Numbered from the stretch's first letter, positions 51,095 through 62,046 are shown. The stretch is 64,000 nt of DNA from Streptosporangium album (GCF_014203795.1 NZ_JACHJU010000005.1:1-64000); one strand, 5' to 3'. The notes: generated from the sequence alone by a model not told the origin. Numbers and translations are program-made.

Positions 51095-51676
51095 ACCGGC
51101 CGCCCATCGCTAGTGCTCATCCGTCACCCCCGTCTCTCATCCGGTGGTCGGCGGCCGCACTACACGCACCGCCCCCGCCATACGTCCAGTTTTAACCTAA
51201 GCCGACATAAATCAACACAAACGTACCCACTCGCTGACCGCCCACGCGTACTCCGGCGTAATTAGCGGGGAGATCCTGCACCTCTCCCGCGACGGACAAT
51301 GGACGCCGGCCGATTCCAATGCTGCTCGCCGGGCTCGTTTCGGTCTGGTACGGGATGGCGCCTGCCGTCCGGCGCGGTGATTGTTGGACCGCGCGACGAG
51401 GTAGGGCAACTCGTGGAGGCTCGCATCAGGGGCGACCGCCCGAGCATGTTGCGCATCGTGGGACCGGCGAGCACGGCACGCCCACGACGGCCGGCTCGAC
51501 TTCGGGATGACGAGCATAACGTTCCCGTTGAACGTGCCGTCAGGATTCCACCGAGGCCCGGGGGCGCGTACATGGTGCGCAAAGCCGTTCCCCAAGATGG
51601 CCACGGTCACGGCCTCGACCTGGGTCTCCAGGACCGATATGCATGCGTAGCGGATCCCCTGGCAGGTGTCGATACA
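51095..51676. other. Gene-poor stretch before the second IS5 element
   Basis: Open frames of up to about 130 codons exist on both strands, but none shows a family motif, good start site and normal composition together. A minus-strand frame reads TVAILGNGFAHHVRAPGPRW and may be an eroded gene. I cannot name it. Confidence 0.4.
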
Positions 51677-52683
51677 GTGAACCTTTCCCGGTGATCGTCG
51701 ATCACGCTGCGTAGCCCCTGGATCGTTCTCGCCTCCTGGCCCCGGACATGGGTGAAGCCCCTGCTAGAACTGGTCTTTGCGAAGAGATCAAGTTCACAGC
51801 GAGAGGCTTCACTTGCCGTCCAGTATCACCTATACCGCCGTGCTCGACGTCCGCCGGGAGACCGCGCTACACCTGTCGCACCTGCTCCAGCAGCACCGAC
51901 AGATGATCGGCACGCGCAGGAACCGGCGAGCGCTGAGTTGCTTCAAGCAGGCCGTGATGGTGCTCCGGTGGTTTCTCAATGGCACCCGCATCAAGCAGCT
52001 GACCTGTGACAACCACATCGGTAGATCGACGGCCTACCGGCTGCTGCACGAGGGCATCGATGTCCTGGCGGCGCAGGCCCCGGACCTGAAGACCGCGTTG
52101 GAGAGCGCAGCCAAGGCCGGGCTGACGCATCTCAACCTGGACGGCACGCTGATCTACACCGACCGAATCTCCACCTCCGGGCCCAACGGCGCCGACCTGT
52201 ACTGGTCGGGCAAGCACAAGCACCACGGCGGCAACGTTCAAGTCGTCTCCACGCCGGACGGCTGGCCGATCTGGGTGTCGGCGGTCCGGCCGGGCCGGGA
52301 GCACGACATGACCTGCGCCCGCACCCACGGCCTGCTGGAGGACCTGTCGCTCACCGCGACCGAGACCGGCCTGATCACGCTCACCGACCTGGGCTACGAG
52401 GGGGCCAGGGAGGTGTTCAGGATGCCGTTCAAGAAGCCTAAGGACGGCGAACTCACCGAGGCTCAGCGCGCTTTCAACCAGCTCATACGGGGCATCCATG
52501 GGATCGGCGAACGGGCAAACACCCTGCTCAAGACCACGTTCAAAGCCTTGCGGCGAGTCAGCCTCGACCCGAGCCGGATCACCCAAATCGCCGCCGCAGC
52601 CCTCGTCCTGCTCCAGCTGGAGCACGGACGGATCGTGTAAGGCGATCACGAACCGCAACCAGCGGTTACACGGAAAGGTTCAG
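51677..52683 (+). mobile_element. IS5-group insertion sequence, copy 2
   Basis: Terminal repeats TGAACCTTTCC (51678-51688) and GGAAAGGTTCA (52672-52682) flank one transposase gene. The termini differ from those of the first copy while the proteins are clearly homologous, so these are two different IS species of one group. No clear target duplication is visible. It separates the graveyard from the Nramp/oxalate pair. Confidence 0.8.
51813..52640 (+). CDS. IS5-family DDE transposase, second species
   Basis: The TTG at 51813 (LPSSITYTAVLD) matches the start of the first copy, giving 275 residues. Blocks shared with copy 1: NLDGTLIYTDRI, NGADLYWSGKHKHHGGN, VRPGREHDMTCARTHGLL, ITLTDLGYEG and GERANTLLKTTFKALRRVS. 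By eye the two proteins are about 55-60% identical. It appears intact. Confidence 0.88.
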   Translation: MPSSITYTAVLDVRRETALHLSHLLQQHRQMIGTRRNRRALSCFKQAVMVLRWFLNGTRIKQLTCDNHIGRSTAYRLLHEGIDVLAAQAPDLKTALESAAKAGLTHLNLDGTLIYTDRISTSGPNGADLYWSGKHKHHGGNVQVVSTPDGWPIWVSAVRPGREHDMTCARTHGLLEDLSLTATETGLITLTDLGYEGAREVFRMPFKKPKDGELTEAQRAFNQLIRGIHGIGERANTLLKTTFKALRRVSLDPSRITQIAAAALVLLQLEHGRIV

Positions 52684-52936
52684 TACGACAGCTTTTGCGG
52701 TAATTGTGCAGCCTCATTCGTGCTCATTTCTCAGGATGCGCAGATGATAAATTCGGATTTGTGAGAGAATTTGCCGTTTCTGGTTACGCTGCCTTCTATT
52801 TGCTCACTTGTGGGATGGCTTTCCGTGTCGGTATCCGAAGGCGCGGGTATTCGTGCCTCGAACCCTCTGGCTCTCATCTCTGGCGTACGAGCCGAATTGC
52901 AGGTTTATCGGATATCGACCTGGACGGGAAAAGCGA

Positions 52937-54238
52937 GTGATCGTTCGTAATACCATCGACCATGACGCCATCTCGGGCGCCTCGGCCGTTTCGGCGGACT
53001 TCAGCGCCTCGGGGGGTGAGGGCCGTCGTTCGCGGATTGCGCCGATATTGGGTCCGGCGTTCGTGGCGGCCATCGCCTACGTCGACCCAGGCAACGTCGC
53101 CACCAATCTCACGGCCGGCGCCACGCACGGATATTTGCTCGTGTGGGTGGTCGTGGTCGCCAGCCTCGTGGCCATCCTCGTCCAGTTCCAGGCCGCCAAG
53201 CTGGGGATGGCGACCGGCCAGAGTCTGCCGCGACTGTGCCGCGAGCGACTCCCGCGGTGGGGGACCCGACTCCTGTGGGCCCAGGCCGAGATCGTCGTGC
53301 TCGCGACTGACTTGGCCGAGTTCGTCGGCGCGGCGATCGGTATGCGGCTGCTGTTCGGGATGCCCGCAGCTCTCTCCGCCGCGGTGACGGCCGCGGTGTC
53401 GCTCCTGCTGCTACAACTGCGGCGGCAGGGCCGTACCCGCCGGTTCGAGTTGATGAGCGCGGCCGCACTCGTGCTGGTGGGCGCGGGCGTCGGCTATGAC
53501 ATCGTCGCGGTGGGCCACCAGTCGGCCGCCGGGCTCGCGGCCGGGCTCGTCCCGGGCTTTGACGGCCCGGGCTCGCTGGTCCTCGCGATGGGAATCGTCG
53601 GCGCCACGGTCATGCCGCATGCGGTCTATCTGCACTCCGCGCTGGTCCAGGGCCGCGGGATGTCGGCCGACGCCGCCCGCAGGCAGCCCGGGCTCGTACG
53701 TCGCGCACTGCGCCTCGACTGCGTGCTCGCCCTAGGCATCGCCACCGGCGTCAACGTGTCGATGATCGCCTTGGGTGCCGGGTTCGGTGCCGTGACGGGC
53801 GGGACGTGGACCGGCGACCTTATCGATGCACACTCCGAGCTGGCCGGCCGGGTCGGCGGCTTCGCCGCTCTGGCGTTCGCCGTGGCACTACTGTCTTCCG
53901 GGATCTCGTCGGCCGGGGTCGGCACGCTGGCGGGAGATGTGGTCATGCACGGATTCCTCGGCTGGCGGGTGTCCCCCCACGTGCGCAGGATCGTGACGAT
54001 GGCGCCGTCCGTGCTGGCGTTGAGCATCGGCGTGCCCCTCACCGGCTTGTTGATCGCGAGCCAGGTGGTGATCTCGCTGGGGGTACCGGTGGCGTTGTTC
54101 CTCCTCGTCTGGTTCTGCCGGGACCGGGCGTTGATGGGCCCGCTCGTCAACGCCCCGCTCACCACGCGGATTGCCGGGGTGACGGGCGCGATTGTGGCCG
54201 CGCTCGGCGCCTGCCTGCCGTTCACGCTCCTTTTCTGA
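52937..54238 (+). CDS. mntH: Nramp-family divalent metal (Mn2+/Fe2+) transporter
   Basis: GTG 52937 (VIVRNTIDHDAISG) with GGGAAAAG upstream gives 433 residues and about 11 helices. The metal-site motifs are present: DPGN in the first helix (AAIAYVDPGNVATNL) and MPH in the sixth (GATVMPHAVYLHSALVQG), giving the Asp, Asn and Met ligands of Nramp proteins. It imports Mn2+ or Fe2+ with protons. The oxalate decarboxylase gene follows 104 bp downstream on the same strand, which suggests manganese as the cargo. Confidence 0.9.
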   Translation: MIVRNTIDHDAISGASAVSADFSASGGEGRRSRIAPILGPAFVAAIAYVDPGNVATNLTAGATHGYLLVWVVVVASLVAILVQFQAAKLGMATGQSLPRLCRERLPRWGTRLLWAQAEIVVLATDLAEFVGAAIGMRLLFGMPAALSAAVTAAVSLLLLQLRRQGRTRRFELMSAAALVLVGAGVGYDIVAVGHQSAAGLAAGLVPGFDGPGSLVLAMGIVGATVMPHAVYLHSALVQGRGMSADAARRQPGLVRRALRLDCVLALGIATGVNVSMIALGAGFGAVTGGTWTGDLIDAHSELAGRVGGFAALAFAVALLSSGISSAGVGTLAGDVVMHGFLGWRVSPHVRRIVTMAPSVLALSIGVPLTGLLIASQVVISLGVPVALFLLVWFCRDRALMGPLVNAPLTTRIAGVTGAIVAALGACLPFTLLF

Positions 54239-54342
54239 AGCCCCCGTTCACTTCCGAAACAGCACGGAAGTCGCTGCCAGTCGCCCCTATGCCATTCACC
54301 CGCGTCATTTGTCCATCGCACCGATACAAAGGATGAGCTCGC

Positions 54343-55491
54343 ATGCGCGATCGTACGTACAAGAACATTCCGCAGCCCCAACGAAACGGCCAGGGAGGCG
54401 TCGACACGGGCCCCCGGAACATCGAGTTGGACATTCAGAATCCGGACCTGCTCACGCCGCCGGTCACCGACCGCGGCACCGTGCCCAACCTGAAATTCTC
54501 CTTCTCCATGGCGCACACCCGGATCGAGGAGGGCGGATGGACCAGGGAGGTCACCGCGCGCGAATTGCCGATCGCCACCACGCTGGCCGGCGTCGACATG
54601 CACCTCAACCCGGGCGCCTACCGTGAACTGCACTGGCACAAGGAGGCGGAGTGGGCCTACGTCCTGGAGGGCGGTTGCCGGATCGGCGCCGTCGACCAGG
54701 AGGGCTGCAACTTCCTCGACGACGTGCAGAAGGGCGACCTGTGGTTCTTCCCCAAGGGTGTGCCGCACTACATCCAGGCACTCGAGGAGGGTGTGGAGTT
54801 CCTGCTGGTCTTCGATGACGGATCGTTCTCCGAGAACTCCACATTTATGATCAGTGACTTCTTCGCGCACACGCCGAAGAGCGTCCTGGCGAAGAATTTT
54901 GGCTGGACGCTCGAGCAGATGGAGAACATGCCGGAGAAGGAGAAGTACATTTTCCAGGGCCAGGTGCCGCCTCCCCTGGAGTCCGACCGGGTGGTCAGCC
55001 CCACGGGTGACGTGCCGCGGACGTTCAAGCACCGGATGCACGCACAGGAGCCGATCCGGTTCGACGGCGGCACGGTGCGGATCGTCGACTCGAGGACCTT
55101 CGCGGCGGCCACCACCATCTCGGCCGCTCTCGTGGAGGTGGAGCCGGGCGGTCTGCGTGAGCTGCACTGGCACCCGACCGACGACGAGTGGCAGTACTGG
55201 ATCTCCGGGTTCGGCCGGATGGGCGTGTTCGCCAGCTCGGGCCTGGCGCGGACGTTCAACTTCCAGGCCGGTGACGTCGGCTATGTGCCGTTCGCTTACG
55301 GGCACTACATCGAGAACCTCGGGAACGAGCCACTGGTCTTCCTCGAGATGTTCCGCAATCCGCTCTTCGAGGACATTTCAGCGATGCAGTGGATGGCCAA
55401 CACTCCGCCGCAAGTCAGCGCCGATACGCTCAACGTCCCGAGGTCGATGATCGAGGCACTCCCGAAGACCAAGCGTAGCGTCGTCAGATGA
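54343..55491 (+). CDS. oxdC: Bicupin oxalate decarboxylase (Mn-dependent)
   Basis: The 382-residue protein has two cupins. Cupin 1: HWHKEAEW (His97, His99, Glu103) and GVPHYIQ (His142). Cupin 2: HWHPTDDEW (His275, His277, Glu282) and YGHYIENLG (His321). The active-site lid is SENST (Glu164 in GSFSENSTF), the decarboxylase form rather than the oxidase DASN form. The enzyme splits oxalate to formate and CO2 and needs Mn in its N-terminal site. No signal peptide is seen, so it is probably cytoplasmic. The Nramp gene directly upstream may supply its metal. A terminator hairpin follows. Confidence 0.93.
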   Translation: MRDRTYKNIPQPQRNGQGGVDTGPRNIELDIQNPDLLTPPVTDRGTVPNLKFSFSMAHTRIEEGGWTREVTARELPIATTLAGVDMHLNPGAYRELHWHKEAEWAYVLEGGCRIGAVDQEGCNFLDDVQKGDLWFFPKGVPHYIQALEEGVEFLLVFDDGSFSENSTFMISDFFAHTPKSVLAKNFGWTLEQMENMPEKEKYIFQGQVPPPLESDRVVSPTGDVPRTFKHRMHAQEPIRFDGGTVRIVDSRTFAAATTISAALVEVEPGGLRELHWHPTDDEWQYWISGFGRMGVFASSGLARTFNFQAGDVGYVPFAYGHYIENLGNEPLVFLEMFRNPLFEDISAMQWMANTPPQVSADTLNVPRSMIEALPKTKRSVVR

Positions 55492-55520
55492 TCTCGTTAC
55501 ATCGGATGTCTCTGCTGGGG

Positions 55521-55549
55521 CCGGGACGGCGCCAGTCGCGCCGTCCCGG
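55521..55549 (+). terminator. Terminator hairpin after oxdC
   Basis: A 12-bp perfect stem (CCGGGACGGCGC and its complement) with a 5-nt CAGTC loop lies 29 bp after the oxdC stop. It is followed by TGGGTTTGG. Confidence 0.75.
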
Positions 55550-55902
55550 TGGGTTTGGCTGAGGTCAGAACTGGGGCGGCGGCTGGTCCACCCCGGCGGC
55601 TGGTGCGGCGCCGAACTCTGGGACTTCCTGCCCGGTCTGCCCAAGCCGCCAGGTCGCAAAGAGGGTTTTGTGGTCACCAGGCGCCCTCTTGGTTGAGACG
55701 GTCGAAGCACCACAGCAGTCGAAGCACCGCAGCACGGCCTCCTCCTCCCGAACGTGTCCTCAGCCGCCAACTACTGATCTTGAAATGCTTAGTACGGCAG
55801 CCGCCATTCGCCTTGTGAGCTGGCCAGATACCCGCCTGGGTCGATGTGATCTTGTGATGGGAATCCGGTCCAACGAGAGCAGCCGCTCGTGATCATGTCT
55901 GT
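55550..55902. other. No clear gene; probable debris before an IS701 fragment
   Basis: A frame reading GAELWDFLPGLPKPPGRKEG at about 55603-55663 looks protein-like but has no start or partner, so it may be a gene remnant. The end of this stretch should contain the left end of the IS701-type element. No terminal repeat could be confirmed, because the right end is missing. Confidence 0.35.
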
Positions 55903-56440
55903 ATGAGAAGAACAAGATCGGGAGCGGCTGCTGCGCTCATCGTAGAGGCAGAGCGCGTCCAGCGGAGCATGAACGAACTGATGACCGCGCCGGCACCCGT
56001 GTTCGCACGGGTGGAGCCGCGCCTGCAGGCCGTCAAGTACGTCCGCGCGGTCATGTCCGACCTGCCCAAACGCAATGGTTGGAGCATCGCCGAGTGGGTG
56101 GGAGACCGCAGGCCCGATGCCACCCGGCGGCTGCTCGATCGGGCCGGCTGGGACACCATGGGTGCGATGAGCGTCATCCGCCGGTTCGCCATCACCGGCC
56201 TGGACGCCGCAGCCCGGCCTGGCAGCATGACCGTCGGCGCTCTGGGCGAGTCCGGGCAGGAAAAGAAGGGCCAGGCCACAGCGGGCGTTAAGCGCCGGCA
56301 CATGGGCTGCGCGGGTGGCATCGACAACGGCATCAACACCGTCCACCTGGCCTACATCCGCAGCGGGGCCGGGCACGCGCTGTTCGGCTCACGGCAGTGG
56401 ATCCCCGCCGAGCAGATCGACGACCCGGTCATCGCGATCA
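55903..56440 (+). mobile_element. Truncated IS701-family transposase (N-terminal half)
   Basis: After the first residues the frame reads RVEPRLQAVKYVRAVMSDLP, GDRRPDATRRLLDRAGWDT, AGVKRRHMGCAGGIDNGINT and GSRQWIPAEQIDDPV, in the order of IS701-group transposases. The match stops at about 56440; the second half with the later catalytic residues is gone. The motif expected as V-DETG is GALGESGQ here, so the first catalytic Asp may also be lost. Confidence 0.75.
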
Positions 56441-56604
56441 CCACGACACTTTCACCTTCACTCCGGAAGGATGCAAGCGCCGCCCCGGCGCTGGATGACC
56501 CACGGCCAGAACTCCGTCGACAGCTACATTCGGTGATGTCGGCAGTCCTCACGGCATCGAATACACGACAGTCGATTACGCGAGGTCGCCAGTGTGGCAC
56601 CCGC

Positions 56605-57534
56605 TCAGCAGTCCTCCGGACGTCCCAGCCGCCAGTAGCCCATGAACGCCACCGACGAGCGGTCGATCCCCACCTCCTGCACGAGATGGCGGCGGAGCCG
56701 CTTGACCATCCCGGCCTCGCCGGCAAGCCAGGCGTAGAGACCGTCGCCGTCCGTGACCCGCGGGATCTCCCACAGGATCTCGGTGTCGACGTCGACGTCC
56801 TCCAGCGGGCCGGCGGAGCCGGCGCCCGCCGGGGTGATCTCGCCGAGGACGTCGCGCACGGCCGGGACGAGCAGCTCGCCGTGCCGGGCGCTCCCGCGGG
56901 GCAGCCAGGCGACCTCCACACCCGGCCGTACGCGCAGGGGCAGGGCGTCGGCGGCCTCCGGCACCTCCAGCAGCACCCTGGCCCGCACGTCCCCGGAGAG
57001 GCTTTCGGCGATGGCGGTGACGGCGGGAACGGCGGTCTCGTCACCGGCCAGCAGCAGGTGCGTCGTCTGGGCCGGCGGAGCCCACTCCTGGCCGCCGATC
57101 GGCCCGGGGTGAGCGGCGTTGGGGCCGATGACCACGGCCCGATGGCCGGGGGTGACGGCGGATGCCCACCGGGAGGCGGGGCCGGTGTCACCGTGCAGCA
57201 CGAAGTCGACGTCGAGCTCGTGCTGCCACGGCCGTACGGCGCGCACGGTGTAGGTGCGGATCGGGTTGCGCAGTTCCGGCGGCAGCGCCCGCCACCGCCG
57301 GTACCAGTCGGCCCCGTCCCCGACCGGGGTGAAGCCGCCGTCGGGCAGCGGGAGGACCAGCTTGATCCGCTGGTCGAACCCGTTGTCGGCGAAACCGGAC
57401 AGTTCCTCGCCGCCGAAGGTGACCCGGACGAAGCTCGGGCTGAGCCGCGCGGTCCGCAGGACCTGTACCTGGAAGGCGCGGTAGGCCGGAATCTCCTCGG
57501 TGAGCTCCGGGGACCGCTCGCTGACGGCTGTCAT
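56605..57534 (-). CDS. Siderophore-interacting protein (FAD/NAD(P)H ferric-siderophore reductase)
   Basis: The 309-residue protein has an FAD-binding barrel with RTYTVRAVRP and a following GPASRWASAV phosphate loop. A NAD(P)H-binding SIP domain follows (LLLAGDETAVPAVTAIAESL), and the C-terminal AFMGYWRLGRPE is typical of ViuB-like proteins. It releases iron from imported ferric siderophores. An IdeR/DmdR-like iron box lies about 40 bp upstream of its start, suggesting iron repression. Confidence 0.92.
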   Translation of the reverse strand: MTAVSERSPELTEEIPAYRAFQVQVLRTARLSPSFVRVTFGGEELSGFADNGFDQRIKLVLPLPDGGFTPVGDGADWYRRWRALPPELRNPIRTYTVRAVRPWQHELDVDFVLHGDTGPASRWASAVTPGHRAVVIGPNAAHPGPIGGQEWAPPAQTTHLLLAGDETAVPAVTAIAESLSGDVRARVLLEVPEAADALPLRVRPGVEVAWLPRGSARHGELLVPAVRDVLGEITPAGAGSAGPLEDVDVDTEILWEIPRVTDGDGLYAWLAGEAGMVKRLRRHLVQEVGIDRSSVAFMGYWRLGRPEDC

Positions 57535-57572
57535 CGTGCTGCCTTTGTTCGGGAATGTCGTCGCAAGGCAAC

Positions 57573-57591
57573 TTAGCTTTGCCTAACCTAA
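57573..57591 (-). promoter_or_regulatory. IdeR/DmdR1-like iron box
   Basis: TTAGCTTTGCCTAACCTAA matches 16 of 19 positions of the consensus TTAGGTTAGGCTAACCTAA. It is located just upstream of the siderophore-interacting gene, in the gap after the CHAP gene. Fe-bound IdeR/DmdR1 would be expected to block transcription here. Confidence 0.75.
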
Positions 57592-57595
57592 TTAA

Positions 57596-58690
57596 TCAAG
57601 TCGGCGCCATGTGCCCGGCCGGGCCTTCCACGCGTTCTCCCGGATCGGACGAGTACGGTCGCCGGCCCGCCCTGGCTCTGCCGGGAGGCACGCCCTCACC
57701 GGTGAACCGCAGGCGCCGGTGGTGGTACGGCTCCGGCGCCGCTCCATCGCGGAGGGCGTGTTCCCCCCCGTCCCCACGCGGCCGTCCGGCTGCCGCCGTG
57801 GGCGTCCGCCGGCGCATGTGCCGCACCGCCTGTCTGGGCGCGGGCCGCCAGGTGGGGACGGCCGGCAGGTCGTCGCCGTCCGGCACGGGGGCCGCCGCCA
57901 CGTCCGCCTCTACGCCGGAGTCCTGCCTGCGGTGCCGGCCTGCCGCCGGGACGCGGGGCCGTTCTGCCGCCGGAACGGGGGATCGCTCATCCGGTGAGAG
58001 ATGGGACCGTCCTGCCGCCGAGGCGCGGGACCGGTGTCTGGCCAGGACGGACGTCACGCAGAGAATGCAGAGAACGAGGAGAAGCAGTGCCGCGGCCGGC
58101 GCGGCCTCCAGTACGGCCGTCTCCGGGCGGCCGGCCGAGGGGCCGGGGGCGGGGGCCGGCCGGATCTCGCTCAGCCCGGTCGTCCGCGCGACGGCCGAGT
58201 CCTTGGCGGAGGAGGCGCCTTCCAGATGCTGCTTGACCTTGCGCGGCAGCCCGTAGCCGACGACCTTGCTCTCGTCGCGCGTCTTGCGTTTCAGCCAGAT
58301 CCCGTCGACGTTGCCCTCGATGGTGTGGAGCGTTCCACCGTCGACTCTCTCTACGAGGCCGACATGGTCGATGCCTTTGATGTCCTTGCCGCCCGACCAG
58401 TCGAAGAAGACCAGGGCCCCGGGTTCCGGCTTCTGTGACCACGCGTCCTGTGTCTCGAACCAGCGGGCGTGGGAGGGGGTCCAGGCGAACTGCCCGACGA
58501 AGTCCTCGACCCCCGCCTTTCCCGCCGCCCAGGCGATGACCATGTCACACCAGGGGGCCGTCCTGTACTGGGGGTCCTTCACCACGTTGGTCGCGTACCA
58601 CTGGCCGAATGTGGTGTGCTGACCGGACTGCTCCTTGTAGCCGAGTTGCGGCTCCATGACTCTGAGGAGATCGTCACCGATCGGATCCAT
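57596..58690 (-). CDS. CHAP-domain amidase-like protein with internal membrane segment
   Basis: The 364-residue protein has an N-terminal CHAP domain: Cys48 in APWCDMVIAWAA, His109 in KGIDHVGLVERV, and IEGN at about 124-127. Then comes a linker, one hydrophobic segment (about 196-216, APAAALLLLVLCILCVTSVL) and an Arg/Pro/Ala-rich tail of about 145 residues. There is no N-terminal signal. If the CHAP domain is outside, the single helix must insert with the N-terminus out. CHAP domains cleave peptidoglycan amides. The low-complexity tail may be unstructured, or the stop may lie further than in the original gene. Confidence 0.8.
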   Translation of the reverse strand: MDPIGDDLLRVMEPQLGYKEQSGQHTTFGQWYATNVVKDPQYRTAPWCDMVIAWAAGKAGVEDFVGQFAWTPSHARWFETQDAWSQKPEPGALVFFDWSGGKDIKGIDHVGLVERVDGGTLHTIEGNVDGIWLKRKTRDESKVVGYGLPRKVKQHLEGASSAKDSAVARTTGLSEIRPAPAPGPSAGRPETAVLEAAPAAALLLLVLCILCVTSVLARHRSRASAAGRSHLSPDERSPVPAAERPRVPAAGRHRRQDSGVEADVAAAPVPDGDDLPAVPTWRPAPRQAVRHMRRRTPTAAAGRPRGDGGEHALRDGAAPEPYHHRRLRFTGEGVPPGRARAGRRPYSSDPGERVEGPAGHMAPT

Positions 58691-58869
58691 GGCCGTCAGC
58701 CACCCCGTCCACTCTCTCCCGCCCTTCCAGGAAGGGTGGTAGCCGCCCGATAATGACGGACTTTATTCAGTGGAAAGGTGAAAAGTCGGTCATTTTGATT
58801 AAATGACCACTCCGCAAGGTGGTTGAATACCGGATTCGGCAATGACGGGGACCCGGCGTATCCGATCCT

Positions 58870-59394
58870 TTATGATTGATCGGCTGTTTTCCCAGAGAGC
58901 CCGCGGGTGGTGCGCCGTGTGTCCGCGGAGCCGGAGGCCAGGCGGGCCGCCTGCTCGGCGCCCACCGCGGAGGTCCGGTGGAGATAGTCGCCGATGACGG
59001 CGAGCTGCTCGTCCGTGAAGTCGTCCAGGACCGAGACGAAGGCGTCGCCGGGAGTGTCCCAGGCGTCGTCCACCTCCGACACGCGCTCGGGGGCCAGTGA
59101 GACCAGAGTCTTCCTGCGGTCACCGGGGTCGCTGAGGCGGACCACCAGGCCTGCCCTGTCCAGCCGGTCCACCAGCCGGGTGGCGGATCCCGAGGTCAGA
59201 CCGGTCAGCTTGGCGATCTCTCCCGTGGTCAGGGGCTCCGCCTCCAGCGAGAGCAGGCTGAGGCACTGCAGGTCGGTGGGGTGGAGCCCCAGATGGTCGG
59301 CGAGGGCCTGGTTGAACAGCGTGTAGGCGGCGTAATGCCTCCGACTCTCGGTCACCACCTGCTGGACCAGCCGTTCGCGACCCTCGTTCGGCAT
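58870..59394 (-). CDS. MarR-family transcriptional regulator
   Basis: The 174-residue protein has the MarR winged helix: LGLHPTDLQCLSLLSLEAEP, TTGEIAKLTGLTSGSATRLV and the wing DRLDRAGLVVRLSDPGDRRK. Its ligand is unknown. It probably regulates itself or a neighbour. The 180-bp gap to the CHAP gene downstream contains an AT-rich patch (58752-58825). Confidence 0.93.
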   Translation of the reverse strand: MPNEGRERLVQQVVTESRRHYAAYTLFNQALADHLGLHPTDLQCLSLLSLEAEPLTTGEIAKLTGLTSGSATRLVDRLDRAGLVVRLSDPGDRRKTLVSLAPERVSEVDDAWDTPGDAFVSVLDDFTDEQLAVIGDYLHRTSAVGAEQAARLASGSADTRRTTRGLSGKTADQS

Positions 59395-59566
59395 GTGGCG
59401 GTCACCCTTCCGTCATAACCTGTATGGCGCAGACAGTGTGTTGCGCATAATATGTGTTGCAACTTCATCCTATGCCGTGATCGTCACCGCGATCCTCGTG
59501 GCCGCGCCTTCCACACACGCCAAGCCGGCCGGGTCCAACCCGCGTAAGCCGGATCGTGACGCTCCA

Positions 59567-59608
59567 GCCGGGCCCGTTTCGCCGCGTACGCCGTGAAACG
59601 GGCCCGGC
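59567..59608. terminator. 14-bp stem-loop between MarR and a hypothetical gene
   Basis: GCCGGGCCCGTTTC and its exact complement enclose a 14-nt loop that itself contains the palindrome GCGTACGC. It lies about 60 bp before the start at 59669, so it could be a terminator from upstream or an operator. Confidence 0.5.
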
Positions 59609-59668
59609 CTGGTCGAATAGCATGTGATCGCACGTTTACGGCATACGCGAGGGGTGGGACGGGTTTCC

Positions 59669-60118
59669 ATGTTCGACGACAGGACACAGGAGACTCTCCG
59701 CCGCCTTCTGGATCTCGCGGAGCACCCCTCGACCCCGCAGCCCGAGCGGACTCTGGCCGTCACCCGGATCCGTGCGCTCATCATGGTCCCCGAGGGAGAC
59801 GCGCGCCGGGCCCCGGTCACCCCGGCCATGGACGCCGACATCCTCAAGAAGATCAGGCCGCTGACCCGGCGCGTCGACGAGGACCTGGTGAACGAGGTCC
59901 ACGGCGACCTCTACGCCTTCAGCACCCGTTACCGAGTGATCGGCGAGGTCGCCGACGAGATGGCCCGCCTGCTCGAACGCTGGAGCGCCGTCGTCCCCGA
60001 GAAACGGCACCGGCACGAGGAGACGGTCCGGATCGCGGCCTCGAAACTCGCCTACCTTCTGGAACGCCGCGACCTGTTCCGCAAGCCGAAGTGGAGCAAC
60101 CGCCCGAGGGGGAAGTAG
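59669..60118 (+). CDS. Conserved-looking hypothetical protein
   Basis: ATG 59669 (MFDDRTQETLRRLLDLAEHP) gives 149 residues; a start at 59624 is possible. The protein is helical and charged, with KKIRPLTRRVDEDLVNEVHG and a basic C-terminal tail (KPKWSNRPRGK). No signal or membrane segment is seen, and no family is recognised. It converges on pgi with a 49-bp gap. Confidence 0.65.
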   Translation: MFDDRTQETLRRLLDLAEHPSTPQPERTLAVTRIRALIMVPEGDARRAPVTPAMDADILKKIRPLTRRVDEDLVNEVHGDLYAFSTRYRVIGEVADEMARLLERWSAVVPEKRHRHEETVRIAASKLAYLLERRDLFRKPKWSNRPRGK

Positions 60119-60167
60119 GCCCCTTCACGCGGCGGCGCCGGTGGAGCGGCACGCCCGCCGTGGACCG

Positions 60168-61799
<1,632 letters not shown>

Positions 61800-62046
61800 G
61801 TGTCCTCCTCGCGCTGTCAAACCGATCACATCATCTCGTGACGCACTACCCGATCGAGACGATCCCGCGCACTGCATGGGCCGAATCTTTGCCCTGCGGC
61901 GGTGGCGGTTCGCGGTTGTGGATCGTCATGCCGAGCGTGCCGGTGACCGGCGTCGCGGTCTGGCCGGCACCGACGACGATGCCCGGCGCGCGCGAGCCGT
62001 ACGAAGGCATGCCGGAACCCCGGTGGCGACCAGCACTGTCGCTCTA

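Noticed and set aside
59393-59847. Short open frames around the hairpin before the hypothetical gene at 59669
   Set aside because: They overlap the inverted repeat, lack start signals and show no protein family.
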